Below, piece by piece: positions 16,268-27,086 of a stretch of DNA of 64,000 bases. The stretch is from positions 1,612,001 through 1,676,000 of the forward strand of contig NZ_VAWF01000001.1 of NCBI RefSeq assembly GCF_005869845.1, written 5' to 3'. Numbering within the stretch: the first letter of the stretch is position 1; each line of letters opens with the position of its first letter. The notes beneath the pieces were generated by a model that was not told where the DNA came from, did not search any database, and saw only the letters and a list, made by a program, of their open reading frames with translations. Position numbers and translations under genes: made by a program. Origin of the DNA: Fodinibius saliphilus (GTDB lineage: Bacteria; Bacteroidota; Rhodothermia; Balneolales; Balneolaceae).

Positions 16268-18679
16268 ATGAAACGTACCGTCATAAAGCGTGATGGAACA
16301 GAACAACCATTTCGCACTCAAAAAATCATTAATGCCATCTTTAACATCATACAGGGACTGGAGGTAGAGGACGATTATGAGCTGGTCTTCCTGATCATGA
16401 AAGAGCTGGATCTAAAAGTCCCTGAACGAGTCACCACCGAAGAACTCGACCGGCTGGTCTTGAAGGCCATCGAGCAGCTTATTCCCAAGCACCCAGTGTA
16501 TGATACACTGGCCACGCGACAACTGCTCAAAATCATCAATAAGGATATAGACCGGCGGCTGGATGGGTTCCGAGCCTACCTTGACCAGGCATTTGAACAG
16601 AATCTGCTGGATGACCGACTTAAAGAATTTGACCTCGACCTGCTCGCAAATACACTCGATTTCGAACGTGATGGTCTGCTCGGCTACTTCGGACTTACCA
16701 CCCTTAACGATCGTTACCTGATGACAAACCGGGACGATCAGACTATCGAAAAGCCGCAGTGGTTTTTTATGCGAGTAGCTATGGGGATCGGTAACTCCAA
16801 CGAGGAGATCGTGAAGATGTACAATAAGCTCTCCAACCTGGAATACCTGCACTCCACGCCTACCCTCTTTAATTCCGGGACAACGACCTCACAATATTCT
16901 TCGTGCTATGTCAGTGTGATTGATGATTCACTGGATTCCATTATGGATAAAGCCCGCGAGACTGCTTTCTTAGCCAAATATGCCGGCGGCGTAGGTACCG
17001 ATGTGAGCCGTATCCGGGCCACAGGTTCTAATATAAAATCCTTGAATGCCCCATCATCGGGAGCCATCCCCTTTATCAAAATATTTGACACGCTGGTCAA
17101 TTCTATACAGCAGGGCGGCCGTCGCCGGAGCTCGCAGGTTATCTCAATGCAGCCGTGGCACCTCGATATTGACGGGTTCTTGGATCTGCGCGAAACCACC
17201 GGAAACGCCTATTTCAGAACGCCCTCTCTTAATACTAGCATCTGGATGCCCGACGAAATGATGCGCCGAATCCGGGAAGATGAACCTATTTATCTGTTTG
17301 ATCCCGGCGAATGCCCGGAACTTGTGGAAGCTATGGGCGACGATTTCAAGAAGAAATATGAGAAGCGCATTGAGCAAGCAGAAGCAGGTGGGTTAACCCA
17401 GTACGACAAACGCGACAGTAAGAACTTTTTCAAAAAATACCTGTTTAAGCTGGCCAAAACCGGACACCCGTGGCTTATATTCAAAGATGAGCACAACCGC
17501 CACAATCCATGTCCGCAGTACAGCGCTATCAACAGTTCTAACCTGTGTACCGAGATCTCTATCCCCAATCGACCGGATTCTACCGCCGTATGTACGCTAG
17601 CCTCTGTAAACCTTTCCAAACATGTAAAAGATGATCACAGCGATGTCGACTGGGATAAGCTCGAAGATACGCTGGAAACCATGACCCGCGGACTCGACAA
17701 TATTCTGGACAAAAATTTCTACCCCTCCGAAGAAGCCAAAAAGAACACTATGGACCTACGTCCGCTGGGGATCGGCCTGATGGGCTTTGCTGAGGCACTG
17801 TTAGATCTCGGTATCCCCTATGACTCGGAAGAAGCAGTACTACTGGCTCGAAAATTAGGCTCATTTATGCGGGAGGTTACCTATCGTACCTCCCAAGAGT
17901 TGGCCGAAGAGCGAGGAGCTTTTGCGCACTACGAAGAAGTAAAAGAAAAGGGCAATGCCTACGATTACAAACCGCGCCGAAATGCCGTGCTACTTGCCAT
18001 TGCCCCTACCGCTTCGATCTCTATCATCTCGGGTACCACTTCATCTATCGACAGCTATTTTAGCAATCTCTACTCCCGTGATACCCTTTCCGGCAAAAAC
18101 ATTGTCATCAATCAACAGCTCATTGAAGACCTGGAAGAAAAAGAGCGATGGAATGACGATATGGCTCAAAAGATCAAGGCCAATAACGGATCGGTACAAC
18201 TTATCGCAGAGCTGGATGGTGTTATCGATAAAGACCTGTACAAAACAGCCTATGAGATACACCCCAAACGGCAGATTGATATTGCAGCGGCCTTCCAAAA
18301 GTCTATTGATCAGTCGGTATCAAAATCTCTTTATATCGATGAACGGTACCGCGACGATATGGAAGAGATCTACCTCTATGCCTGGGAGGAAAAGCTGAAA
18401 TCTACCTACTACTGCTTTATAGACAAGGTAGTGAAGGGCGAAAAGTATACCGAGGAAGTTAACAAGCGGGGTTCTCGCAAAGGGTTCGGTGCTGCTACCG
18501 CTAATAATGGTTCAACGCCCAAGAACAAAGAAAAGCCCGAGGATATGGACACCAAAAAACTGGAAGCTAAAGCCCGGAAAAAGTTCGGCGATGAAGTTGT
18601 GGAAAAAGCACTCAATGCTGATACCGACTCCTGCCCTACCGATCCAATGCTCAGGAAAATCTGTCCAAGCTGTGAATAA
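16268..18679 (+). CDS. nrdA: Ribonucleotide reductase alpha subunit (R1), class I
   Basis: Catalytic subunit reducing ribonucleoside diphosphates; 803 residues. An ATP-cone for activity control occupies residues 1-90 (VIKRDGTEQPF; TRQLLKIIN). The reducible cysteine pair is Cys213 (SSCYVSVIDD) and Cys442 (AVCTLASVNLS). The catalytic Cys427 lies in NLCTEI with Asn425 and Glu429 matching E. coli N437, C439 and E441. The C-terminal thioredoxin-accessible pair is CPSC at the very end. A Lys/Glu-rich linker lies near residues 740-790. It follows nrdB and probably shares its riboswitch-controlled transcript. A strong hairpin stands 4 bp after the stop. Confidence 0.97.
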   Translation: MKRTVIKRDGTEQPFRTQKIINAIFNIIQGLEVEDDYELVFLIMKELDLKVPERVTTEELDRLVLKAIEQLIPKHPVYDTLATRQLLKIINKDIDRRLDGFRAYLDQAFEQNLLDDRLKEFDLDLLANTLDFERDGLLGYFGLTTLNDRYLMTNRDDQTIEKPQWFFMRVAMGIGNSNEEIVKMYNKLSNLEYLHSTPTLFNSGTTTSQYSSCYVSVIDDSLDSIMDKARETAFLAKYAGGVGTDVSRIRATGSNIKSLNAPSSGAIPFIKIFDTLVNSIQQGGRRRSSQVISMQPWHLDIDGFLDLRETTGNAYFRTPSLNTSIWMPDEMMRRIREDEPIYLFDPGECPELVEAMGDDFKKKYEKRIEQAEAGGLTQYDKRDSKNFFKKYLFKLAKTGHPWLIFKDEHNRHNPCPQYSAINSSNLCTEISIPNRPDSTAVCTLASVNLSKHVKDDHSDVDWDKLEDTLETMTRGLDNILDKNFYPSEEAKKNTMDLRPLGIGLMGFAEALLDLGIPYDSEEAVLLARKLGSFMREVTYRTSQELAEERGAFAHYEEVKEKGNAYDYKPRRNAVLLAIAPTASISIISGTTSSIDSYFSNLYSRDTLSGKNIVINQQLIEDLEEKERWNDDMAQKIKANNGSVQLIAELDGVIDKDLYKTAYEIHPKRQIDIAAAFQKSIDQSVSKSLYIDERYRDDMEEIYLYAWEEKLKSTYYCFIDKVVKGEKYTEEVNKRGSRKGFGAATANNGSTPKNKEKPEDMDTKKLEAKARKKFGDEVVEKALNADTDSCPTDPMLRKICPSCE

Positions 18680-18683
18680 TAAC

Positions 18684-18720
18684 ATAGCGATGCTATCACC
18701 CGAAGTGATAGCATCGCTAT
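18684..18720 (+). terminator. Perfect 16-bp hairpin after nrdA
   Basis: ATAGCGATGCTATCAC (18684-18699), loop CCGAA, then the exact inverse (18705-18720). It begins 4 bp after the nrdA stop. The following bases (TTAACTTATTTGG) form only a weak U-rich tail, so it may act as a terminator or as a 3' stabiliser. Confidence 0.65.
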
Positions 18721-18828
18721 TTAACTTATTTGGTACGTTTGAGGGCTAAGCCGGGAAGTTCCCTTCAAAAAACTAAGACAATAGCGAGATGCTTCAGTAT
18801 CTAACACATTTGCACATTGGGGGGATTA

Positions 18829-19596
18829 CTATAGCTCGATATCTTCAATATCTTTGAGCAACGAATATGCTGTCATATCATATTGGATGGGCGTCAACGA
18901 AGCATATCCTTTTTCAAGTACGTTTACATCTAAATCCTCACCTTCGTCTAGCAGCTGTAGTCGCCCGGTCAGCCAGTAATAATCTCGGTCATTGGGATCT
19001 ACACGTCCCTCGAACTCTTCAACATAACGACTGTTTGCTTGTCGTGCCCATTTGATGCCTTTTAATGGACCGGCAGGAACATTCAAGTTCATTGTTACTC
19101 CTTTGGGAAGCCCTTCACTCAGTACATACCCGATCACTTTACGTGCCGCATCTTTAGCTCCGGAGAGATCGGCTTCTTCATCAAAATCGGTGCAGCTTAC
19201 AGCAATAGAGGGATATCCTAGGATAGTTCCTTCTGTAGCAGCACTCACCGTTCCTGAATAGAGGATATTAACCCCTGCATTACTTCCGTGATTAATACCG
19301 CTTACTACTAAATCAGGCTTTCGCTTCATTAACTGATCGTGTCCCAGTTTTACAGAATCTGCTGGAGTTCCGGTGACCGCCTGTCCCGTAAAGCGCCCAT
19401 CAAGTTGAAAAGATCGCGAACGAAGCGGGGTATTTACCGTAACAGCATGCCCTACTGCGCTTTGCTGCCGGTCAGGCGCAATAATTTCTACATCCCCGAA
19501 TTCATCAGCCACCTCGGCCAAGGCTTTAATACCAGGAGAAAAGATTCCGTCATCATTACAAACTAGAATTACCGGCTTCTTGTCAGATTTACTCAT
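18829..19596 (-). CDS. surE: 5'/3'-nucleotidase SurE
   Basis: Metal-dependent nucleoside monophosphatase, 255 residues. The N-terminal metal-binding motif is LVCNDDGIFSPGI. VSGINHGSNAGVNILYSGTVSAA, readable as the SG-N-G-N-G----YSGTV-AA pattern, completes the active site. Family members dephosphorylate NMPs and exopolyphosphate. It is the last gene of a minus-strand run beginning with comF, located 5 bp after panB. Confidence 0.96.
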   Translation of the reverse strand: MSKSDKKPVILVCNDDGIFSPGIKALAEVADEFGDVEIIAPDRQQSAVGHAVTVNTPLRSRSFQLDGRFTGQAVTGTPADSVKLGHDQLMKRKPDLVVSGINHGSNAGVNILYSGTVSAATEGTILGYPSIAVSCTDFDEEADLSGAKDAARKVIGYVLSEGLPKGVTMNLNVPAGPLKGIKWARQANSRYVEEFEGRVDPNDRDYYWLTGRLQLLDEGEDLDVNVLEKGYASLTPIQYDMTAYSLLKDIEDIEL

Positions 19597-19601
19597 AAGT
19601 A

Positions 19602-20432
19602 TTAATCGTATTGCTCATTATCATTTGGAAAATCACCGGATTTAATATCCGTGATATACTGTTGCACTGCATCTGTCATTGAAGAATGCATATCTGCATA
19701 GCGGCGTAAAAAACTAGGATTGAATTCCTTATTTAATCCTAGCATATCGTGTGTTACCAATACCTGTCCGTCGCACTGATCACCGGCACCAATCCCAATC
19801 GTAGGAATAGAAATAGCCTCAGTAACTTTTGCAGCAAGGGTTGCCGGAATTTTTTCCAAAACCAGAGAAAAACAACCGGCCTCTTCTAACCTCTTGGCAT
19901 CCTCCATAAGCTGATCCGCCTCAGCATTTTCTGTCGCACGCACCTTATACGTGCCGAATTTATAAATGCTTTGAGGCGTAAGTCCCAAATGTCCCATAAC
20001 AGGAATACCGGCATTTACAATTTTTTCAACAGTATCAGCTACAACCTCTCCGCCTTCGAGTTTAACACCATGGGCACCTGCTTCTTTCATCATACGCCCG
20101 GCATTAGTTAGGGCTTCATTAGCCGTTACCTGGTAACTCATAAAAGGCAGGTCTGCAATAACCAAGGCTTTATCTGCCCCCCTGACTACGCATGAAGTAT
20201 GGTAAATCATCTGCTCCATTGTCATTGGCACAGTCGTTTCATGTCCGGCCATCACATTGCTGGCAGAATCACCTACTAAAATCACCTCAATACCTGCCTG
20301 ATCAATAATACGAGCCATCGTAAAATCGTAGGCCGTGAGCATACTTATCTTTTCGCCCTGTTCTTTCATCTCTACGACCGTTTGGGTCGTTACTTTTTTG
20401 GGCCTGTTCGAAGACTTTTCAGTACTCATCAT
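19602..20432 (-). CDS. panB: 3-methyl-2-oxobutanoate hydroxymethyltransferase
   Basis: First committed enzyme of pantothenate synthesis, forming ketopantoate from alpha-ketoisovalerate and methylenetetrahydrofolate; 276 residues. Recognisable segments are [62 protein letters not shown] and HDMLG. Its start overlaps the end of fabZ by 4 bp, suggesting translational coupling. Together with coaBC at 8172 it shows that the window covers two parts of CoA synthesis. Confidence 0.97.
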   Translation of the reverse strand: MMSTEKSSNRPKKVTTQTVVEMKEQGEKISMLTAYDFTMARIIDQAGIEVILVGDSASNVMAGHETTVPMTMEQMIYHTSCVVRGADKALVIADLPFMSYQVTANEALTNAGRMMKEAGAHGVKLEGGEVVADTVEKIVNAGIPVMGHLGLTPQSIYKFGTYKVRATENAEADQLMEDAKRLEEAGCFSLVLEKIPATLAAKVTEAISIPTIGIGAGDQCDGQVLVTHDMLGLNKEFNPSFLRRYADMHSSMTDAVQQYITDIKSGDFPNDNEQYD

Positions 20433-20875
20433 TCCTCTTCTTTAGGTACAATCGCTGCAGAAGCTTCCAGTTCACAAACAACTTTATCATCTACCGTTGC
20501 CGTGCCTTCCATATTAATAAAGTTACGACGCTGGTTAACCAATTTTACTTCCATGATAAGCTGATCACCGGGAACTACTGACTTACGAAACTTTGCTTTG
20601 TTAATGCCGGTAAATACCATTAATGACTCATCAGGGTCTTCGATGTGCGAATGCATCATCATAAGGCATCCACTCTGAGCCATCGCTTCTACCTGTAGCA
20701 CCCCTGGCATCATTGGACGATCGGGGAAATGGCCGTTAAAGAACTCTTCGTTTACACTCAGGTTTTTTAATGATAAAATTCGTCCCTCTTCAACTTCCAA
20801 CACACGATCTACTAGTAAAAAGGGATAACGGTGGGGAATTAATTTTTTTATATCGGCAATTTTCAGCTTATCCAT
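20429..20875 (-). CDS. fabZ: 3-hydroxyacyl-[acyl-carrier-protein] dehydratase FabZ
   Basis: Hot-dog-fold dehydratase of fatty-acid elongation, 148 residues. The N-terminus [15 protein letters not shown] and the catalytic segment [20 protein letters not shown] with His49 and Glu63 are typical. It stands alone rather than fused to LpxC, as it is in many Bacteroidota, and is not beside lpxA or lpxD. It is overlapped by panB. Confidence 0.95.
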   Translation of the reverse strand: MDKLKIADIKKLIPHRYPFLLVDRVLEVEEGRILSLKNLSVNEEFFNGHFPDRPMMPGVLQVEAMAQSGCLMMMHSHIEDPDESLMVFTGINKAKFRKSVVPGDQLIMEVKLVNQRRNFINMEGTATVDDKVVCELEASAAIVPKEEE

Positions 20876-20920
20876 AAAAATTGTTTTCCTTTGATAATAT
20901 GATTTTTGAATATAGGTGAT

Positions 20921-21610
20921 TTATTTAACAGTGCCTACGTAGATATAAGCGATACCTCCCGTTAACTTTTCAAACATCTGGGATGTAAAGCAGTTGGCCT
21001 CTTCCATGAGTGTAATAAAATGATTTCCTGCCGGAAATTCTGCACTTGTTCTCGGCAAGTAGGTATAAGCCTCGCGATTACCACTTATCCAGCCCCCGAG
21101 TGTAGGCATAATATACTGGCTATATAGCTCATACGGATATTTAAGTAATCCTTTAGGCTGTCCAAATTCTAATACCACAACTTTCCCTCCAGGCCGTACA
21201 ACACGTCCCATCTCTTTGAGCGCCTGTACCGGATCATCCACATTACGGATACCAAATGCGATACTGCAGATATCAAATCGATCATTCTCATATGGCAAAT
21301 CCATAGCATCCGCCACCTCAAAATCAACATCGAGGTTGTTTTGTTTAGCTTTAGCCGGTGCGTGCTCGATCATCTCTTTGCAAAAGTCTGTTCCCAACAC
21401 ATATCCTTTACTACCCACTTTTTCTTTAAACTCCAGTGCCAAATCTCCGGTCCCGGTAGCACAGTCGAGAACATTGTCGCCCTCTTTAGCTCCACTAAGC
21501 TGTACAGTTCTATTTCTCCATGCATGATGGACACCAAATGACAAAATAGAATTAACCCTATCATAATCATCGGCGATATCGGCGAACATATTGCGAACTT
21601 TTTCGCTCAT
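20921..21610 (-). CDS. ubiE: Demethylmenaquinone/ubiquinone methyltransferase UbiE/MenG
   Basis: SAM-dependent C-methyltransferase of quinone synthesis, 229 residues. Class I methyltransferase motif I is VLDCATGTGDLALEF. Family signatures are MFADIADDYDRVNSILSFG at the N-terminus and FDICSIAFGIRNVDD in the middle. Given the menaquinone-based respiration expected for this group, MenG (menaquinone) is the likely role, but sequence alone does not separate it from UbiE. It is relevant to the complex II and alternative complex III genes, which use the quinone pool. Confidence 0.94.
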   Translation of the reverse strand: MSEKVRNMFADIADDYDRVNSILSFGVHHAWRNRTVQLSGAKEGDNVLDCATGTGDLALEFKEKVGSKGYVLGTDFCKEMIEHAPAKAKQNNLDVDFEVADAMDLPYENDRFDICSIAFGIRNVDDPVQALKEMGRVVRPGGKVVVLEFGQPKGLLKYPYELYSQYIMPTLGGWISGNREAYTYLPRTSAEFPAGNHFITLMEEANCFTSQMFEKLTGGIAYIYVGTVK

Positions 21611-21658
21611 AAAATCTCAATAATTTCTTGTTAATGCTGTTTATAAAAAATCAGTTTA

Positions 21659-22294
21659 TTATCCTTTCTTCTCGCTATCGTTTTCAAGGTGCGCAGTACG
21701 ATTCAGATAAATCGGTTTAAAAACGCTGCCGTTCCATTTCAGATGATATAAGGCCCCATTGGTATGTGGCACCTTGTGCATCCCTGTGAGCCCATATTGC
21801 AACCAGTGCGACACCAATATTCTTATTAATCGGCCGTGCAAAATGAATAACAAGTTATTTCCCTGCTGCTCATTCATAATTTTTTCGATCCGTTCTGTCG
21901 CTCGGCGTAGCACCATTTCCGGGCTTTCGGCCTGTTCATAGGCAAATGCAGTATCTCCAGCTTTCCATTTATTGTGTAACTCTTCGAGCTTCGATTCTAT
22001 TTCAGATATCGGACGCCCTTCCAAGGGGCCGAAATCCATCTCATCGAGATCTGCGTAAGATTTCGGTTTTAAATCGTGGATATCACCTACTACCTGTGCG
22101 GTCTCAAAAGATCGTTTTAAACTACTACTAAACAACTGATGTAGTTTTATATTCTCAAAACAGGTAGCAATAGCACGGGCCTGCCGGTGACCGGTATCAT
22201 TAAGTGAAGCGTCGATACCGCGTCCTTGGATCTGGTTTAATCGATTATATTCTGTTTGACCGTGCCTAGCGAGATAAATATTTGTCAAAGCCAA
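21659..22294 (-). CDS. Histidine phosphatase family protein
   Basis: Phosphoglycerate-mutase-like phosphatase of 211 residues. The phosphohistidine motif is YLARHGQTEYN near residue 8, with the usual continuation IQGRGIDASLNDTGHRQA. The acid region is MDFGPLEGRP, and the second catalytic His lies in LLFILHGRLIRIL. Substrates in this family range from sugar phosphates to cobalamin precursors (CobC), so the specificity is open. It lies 5 bp from the following gene in a compact minus-strand run. Confidence 0.88.
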   Translation of the reverse strand: MALTNIYLARHGQTEYNRLNQIQGRGIDASLNDTGHRQARAIATCFENIKLHQLFSSSLKRSFETAQVVGDIHDLKPKSYADLDEMDFGPLEGRPISEIESKLEELHNKWKAGDTAFAYEQAESPEMVLRRATERIEKIMNEQQGNNLLFILHGRLIRILVSHWLQYGLTGMHKVPHTNGALYHLKWNGSVFKPIYLNRTAHLENDSEKKG

Positions 22295-22299
22295 TGCTA

Positions 22300-22980
22300 T
22301 TATTTTTTTCCTTTTCTACTACTGGCCAAATCTACAAATTTTTGCTCCATCCCACGCACCTTATCCGGCGCCATATTGTAGTGCATAGCATATTTCGTTA
22401 GAATCATCTTAAATACACGATCATTAAGTGAAAGCTCTTTCTGAGTACTCCGGTCTAATTTATCCCATAACATTTTCAGGAGCCCCAGCTTCATCAGGAA
22501 AAAGAATACAAGCCCTGTCCCAGCTGCTAAATATTGCCCATCCATTCCTAAAAAACTAATTACTACTAAAGAAGTAACCAACAGATAGCCATCAGTATTC
22601 ATCAGTTTCAGTACTTTGCCCAAGTAGACCGTTACAAATCCACTTTTGGAACGGTACCAGAAGAAGTGAAATGCAACAGCGATAGAGACAGCAAGTATCG
22701 GATGAACAAATAGTAGTAATCCCAACAAAAGGCTCAGTGATAAACTATCGGCACTGCGCACCCATGCAATTGCTTCTTCTACCAATTTATCAAGTGGGCG
22801 CTTCTCCAATAAACCGGGTACGAAATCCTCAATGTATTCCGAGGTTGTATGGAACCAGTCACCGGTACGGGTTACAATCCCTAATTGGGTTTCAATAAAT
22901 ATATCGTTAGAACGCGGACTGTAATTTTTCATAGGCCTCAAAATATCCTTCTTTTTGCAGAAAATGAATTTTTCTAACAT
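22300..22980 (-). CDS. Conserved membrane protein, unknown function
   Basis: I do not recognise the family. The product has 226 residues (210 if it starts at the ATG at 22932, giving MKNYSPRSNDIFIE). It contains at least three or four hydrophobic segments in the middle (SLSLSLLLGLLLFVHPIL, VSIAVAFHFFWY, LLVTSLVVISFLGM, AAGTGLVFFFLMKLGLL). The C-terminus is charged and ends KGKK. It lies between comF (6-bp gap) and a histidine phosphatase gene (5-bp gap), so it is expressed with them. No motif points to a function. Confidence 0.75.
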   Translation of the reverse strand: MLEKFIFCKKKDILRPMKNYSPRSNDIFIETQLGIVTRTGDWFHTTSEYIEDFVPGLLEKRPLDKLVEEAIAWVRSADSLSLSLLLGLLLFVHPILAVSIAVAFHFFWYRSKSGFVTVYLGKVLKLMNTDGYLLVTSLVVISFLGMDGQYLAAGTGLVFFFLMKLGLLKMLWDKLDRSTQKELSLNDRVFKMILTKYAMHYNMAPDKVRGMEQKFVDLASSRKGKK

Positions 22981-22986
22981 GGAAAA

Positions 22987-23697
22987 TTAAGCCTGGGCTA
23001 CAGTAAGAATAATAACACTTTGCGCCCCTGCCTCCTGAACAGTTTTACTAAGTTCAAAAGTGGTTGCCCCAGTGGTAAAAACATCATCAATAATTACTAC
23101 AATCTTATTTTTAACCGCAGAACAATTTTTAACTTCAAAAGCCCCCGCCATATTTTGTAACCGCTGATCCAGTGAGAAGCCCGTTTGCGTACGGGTATTT
23201 TTGTGGCGAATAACATCACCTCTATTACAAATCGGTATATCACGATATCCCTCACAAAATCCTTTTGCAATTTTAAATGCTTGATTAAATCCACGATAGC
23301 GGTATTTTAGATAATGCAGGGGAACCGGCAACAACTGTACTTCTTGTGCCATCAATAAATTATTGAGATCGGTGTTTCGGGCTACTCGTTCTCCCAGCTT
23401 GCCTCCCAAATCGCTACCAATGGTAGTAAGGCGATGGTATTTAAGCTGATGTAACAGATGCTGGAGTACACCTCCTTTATCAAACTGCCACAGTGCTTGC
23501 TGAAACAATATGCCATTCGGAAGCAGGGTATCGCTAGAGGCCCGTTCATTATCAGGATTAGCATCTTCAAATCGTTCATGTAAACAGAAAGAACATAACT
23601 GATGCTTTTTCTGCGTATTTTCATGCCCACAACAGACACAGACATTGGGAAAGGCAATTTGGGAAAATCCGGCTACTATTGAACTGAATATAGACAT
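22987..23697 (-). CDS. ComF-family phosphoribosyltransferase-like protein
   Basis: ComF/GntX-type protein, 236 residues. An N-terminal Cys cluster (CVCCGHE, CSFC) forms the zinc-binding part. The C-terminal phosphoribosyltransferase domain has the PRPP loop VVIIDDVFTTGAT. The segment YRGFNQAFKIAKGF, ahead of the KNTRTQTGFSLDQR motif, is typical of the family. ComF is needed for DNA uptake in competent bacteria; that role is not proven here. It is the first gene of the minus-strand run and is divergent from the RodZ-like gene across a 155-bp gap. Confidence 0.92.
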   Translation of the reverse strand: MSIFSSIVAGFSQIAFPNVCVCCGHENTQKKHQLCSFCLHERFEDANPDNERASSDTLLPNGILFQQALWQFDKGGVLQHLLHQLKYHRLTTIGSDLGGKLGERVARNTDLNNLLMAQEVQLLPVPLHYLKYRYRGFNQAFKIAKGFCEGYRDIPICNRGDVIRHKNTRTQTGFSLDQRLQNMAGAFEVKNCSAVKNKIVVIIDDVFTTGATTFELSKTVQEAGAQSVIILTVAQA

Positions 23698-23852
23698 TCG
23701 GTTTGAGTTCTATTAAGCTCTTTTTATATATAAGACCGCCCGGGCATTGATATCCTTACAAAGGATCTTGCCAAAAAACTTTTGCCTACCACTATATTTG
23801 TTTAGATTTACGACACTTTAATGGTCCCATTATATAAACTTGATCATCTTCT

Positions 23853-24944
23853 ATGCCATCACTTGGAAATGACTTGGCCAATATTCGTAAAGAGCAAAAG
23901 CTGACACTTAATGATATTTATGAGGTCACAAAAATTCCTAAACATATTCTCAATGCCATAGAAGATGAAACCATCTTTTCGGAGTTTGAGAAAAATCCTA
24001 CATATATACGAAGTTATATACGTAGCTATGCCAAAGCTCTTTCTATTAAAGAAGAAAAAATCATTTATGCCTTAGACAAAAGGCAAAAAAATGATTACCA
24101 GGGCTCACTCCAAGAGCTATTGGAAAGCGATGCTAAACAAAGCGTTGAACCAGATGATGATGAAAAAAGTCTCCAACCAACGGAAGAGAAAGCCCCTGAA
24201 GAAGAAAATGAAGAATCAGTCGAAGGTACTTCTGCCCCGATTGCCAAACCCAGCACCCTCGAATCGGAATCTGATGTCCATTCTGTTGACTGGGTAGATA
24301 TGGGACGTCGTTTTCAACCACTGGAATCCACAAAATCGAAAGTATGGGTCGGTATTATAGCTATTATTATTATCGTTGTGTCTGGCACCTATCTATATTT
24401 TTATAATTTTCAGAATGCCGAGACTCCACCCAAAAATAACGATGACCAGCAATCAACGGAAGTAGCCAAAGAAGCGATTGCCAGTGACTCGTTACAGCTG
24501 GATATTGTTCCCTCCCCCGAATCTAATACGGATACCATGTCGGAGAGTACTATTACTACAGAAGAAAACGAATCTCTTACGTCCCTGCCTGATACTCTTA
24601 CGATGGTAATTTATGCAGCCTACGGAAAACTGGAACCCGTTCGCGTATACTCTGATGTAACTGATAGCATTAATCCCTACTGGATTGAAAAATCGGAAGC
24701 GATACGCTTCGACTTTATAAATGAAATAGAAATAAGAGGACAATATAGTCGGATGGTTCTCTTGCTAAATGGTCATGTAATACCAAGTATTCGGGAAACG
24801 TTTTATAATCCTGATTCACGGTTACTAGAAATTAACCGTTCCTATTTTGAAGGTGACTCCACCTGGCTACAACCACCACCCGACTCGTTGAGCATTGATG
24901 CTCCCCCACCTTCCGTTATCAAGAACAGACCTACTTTTAATTGA
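23853..24944 (+). CDS. RodZ-like helix-turn-helix membrane protein
   Basis: A 363-residue bitopic protein. The N-terminal helix-turn-helix domain (residues about 5-75: LANIRKEQKLTLNDIYEVTK, followed by YIRSYIRSYAKAL) is the HTH_25 form found in RodZ. An acidic linker (residues 95-140) leads to one transmembrane helix (residues 164-184). A periplasmic C-terminal domain follows, with a proline-rich end. In RodZ the HTH binds MreB in the cytoplasm and helps keep cell shape. It is 18 bp upstream of ligA. Confidence 0.82.
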   Translation: MPSLGNDLANIRKEQKLTLNDIYEVTKIPKHILNAIEDETIFSEFEKNPTYIRSYIRSYAKALSIKEEKIIYALDKRQKNDYQGSLQELLESDAKQSVEPDDDEKSLQPTEEKAPEEENEESVEGTSAPIAKPSTLESESDVHSVDWVDMGRRFQPLESTKSKVWVGIIAIIIIVVSGTYLYFYNFQNAETPPKNNDDQQSTEVAKEAIASDSLQLDIVPSPESNTDTMSESTITTEENESLTSLPDTLTMVIYAAYGKLEPVRVYSDVTDSINPYWIEKSEAIRFDFINEIEIRGQYSRMVLLLNGHVIPSIRETFYNPDSRLLEINRSYFEGDSTWLQPPPDSLSIDAPPPSVIKNRPTFN

Positions 24945-26963
<2,019 letters not shown>

Positions 26964-27086
26964 TCCTCAAATAGTTTGGGAATATGAATTCGGGTTGGTA
27001 TAATTTTGTATTCGAAGTATCTTAGTGTAATTAATCAACGTTTCGCGGGTACATTTTTCGCCCAATAAACGGACCTAATCGATATT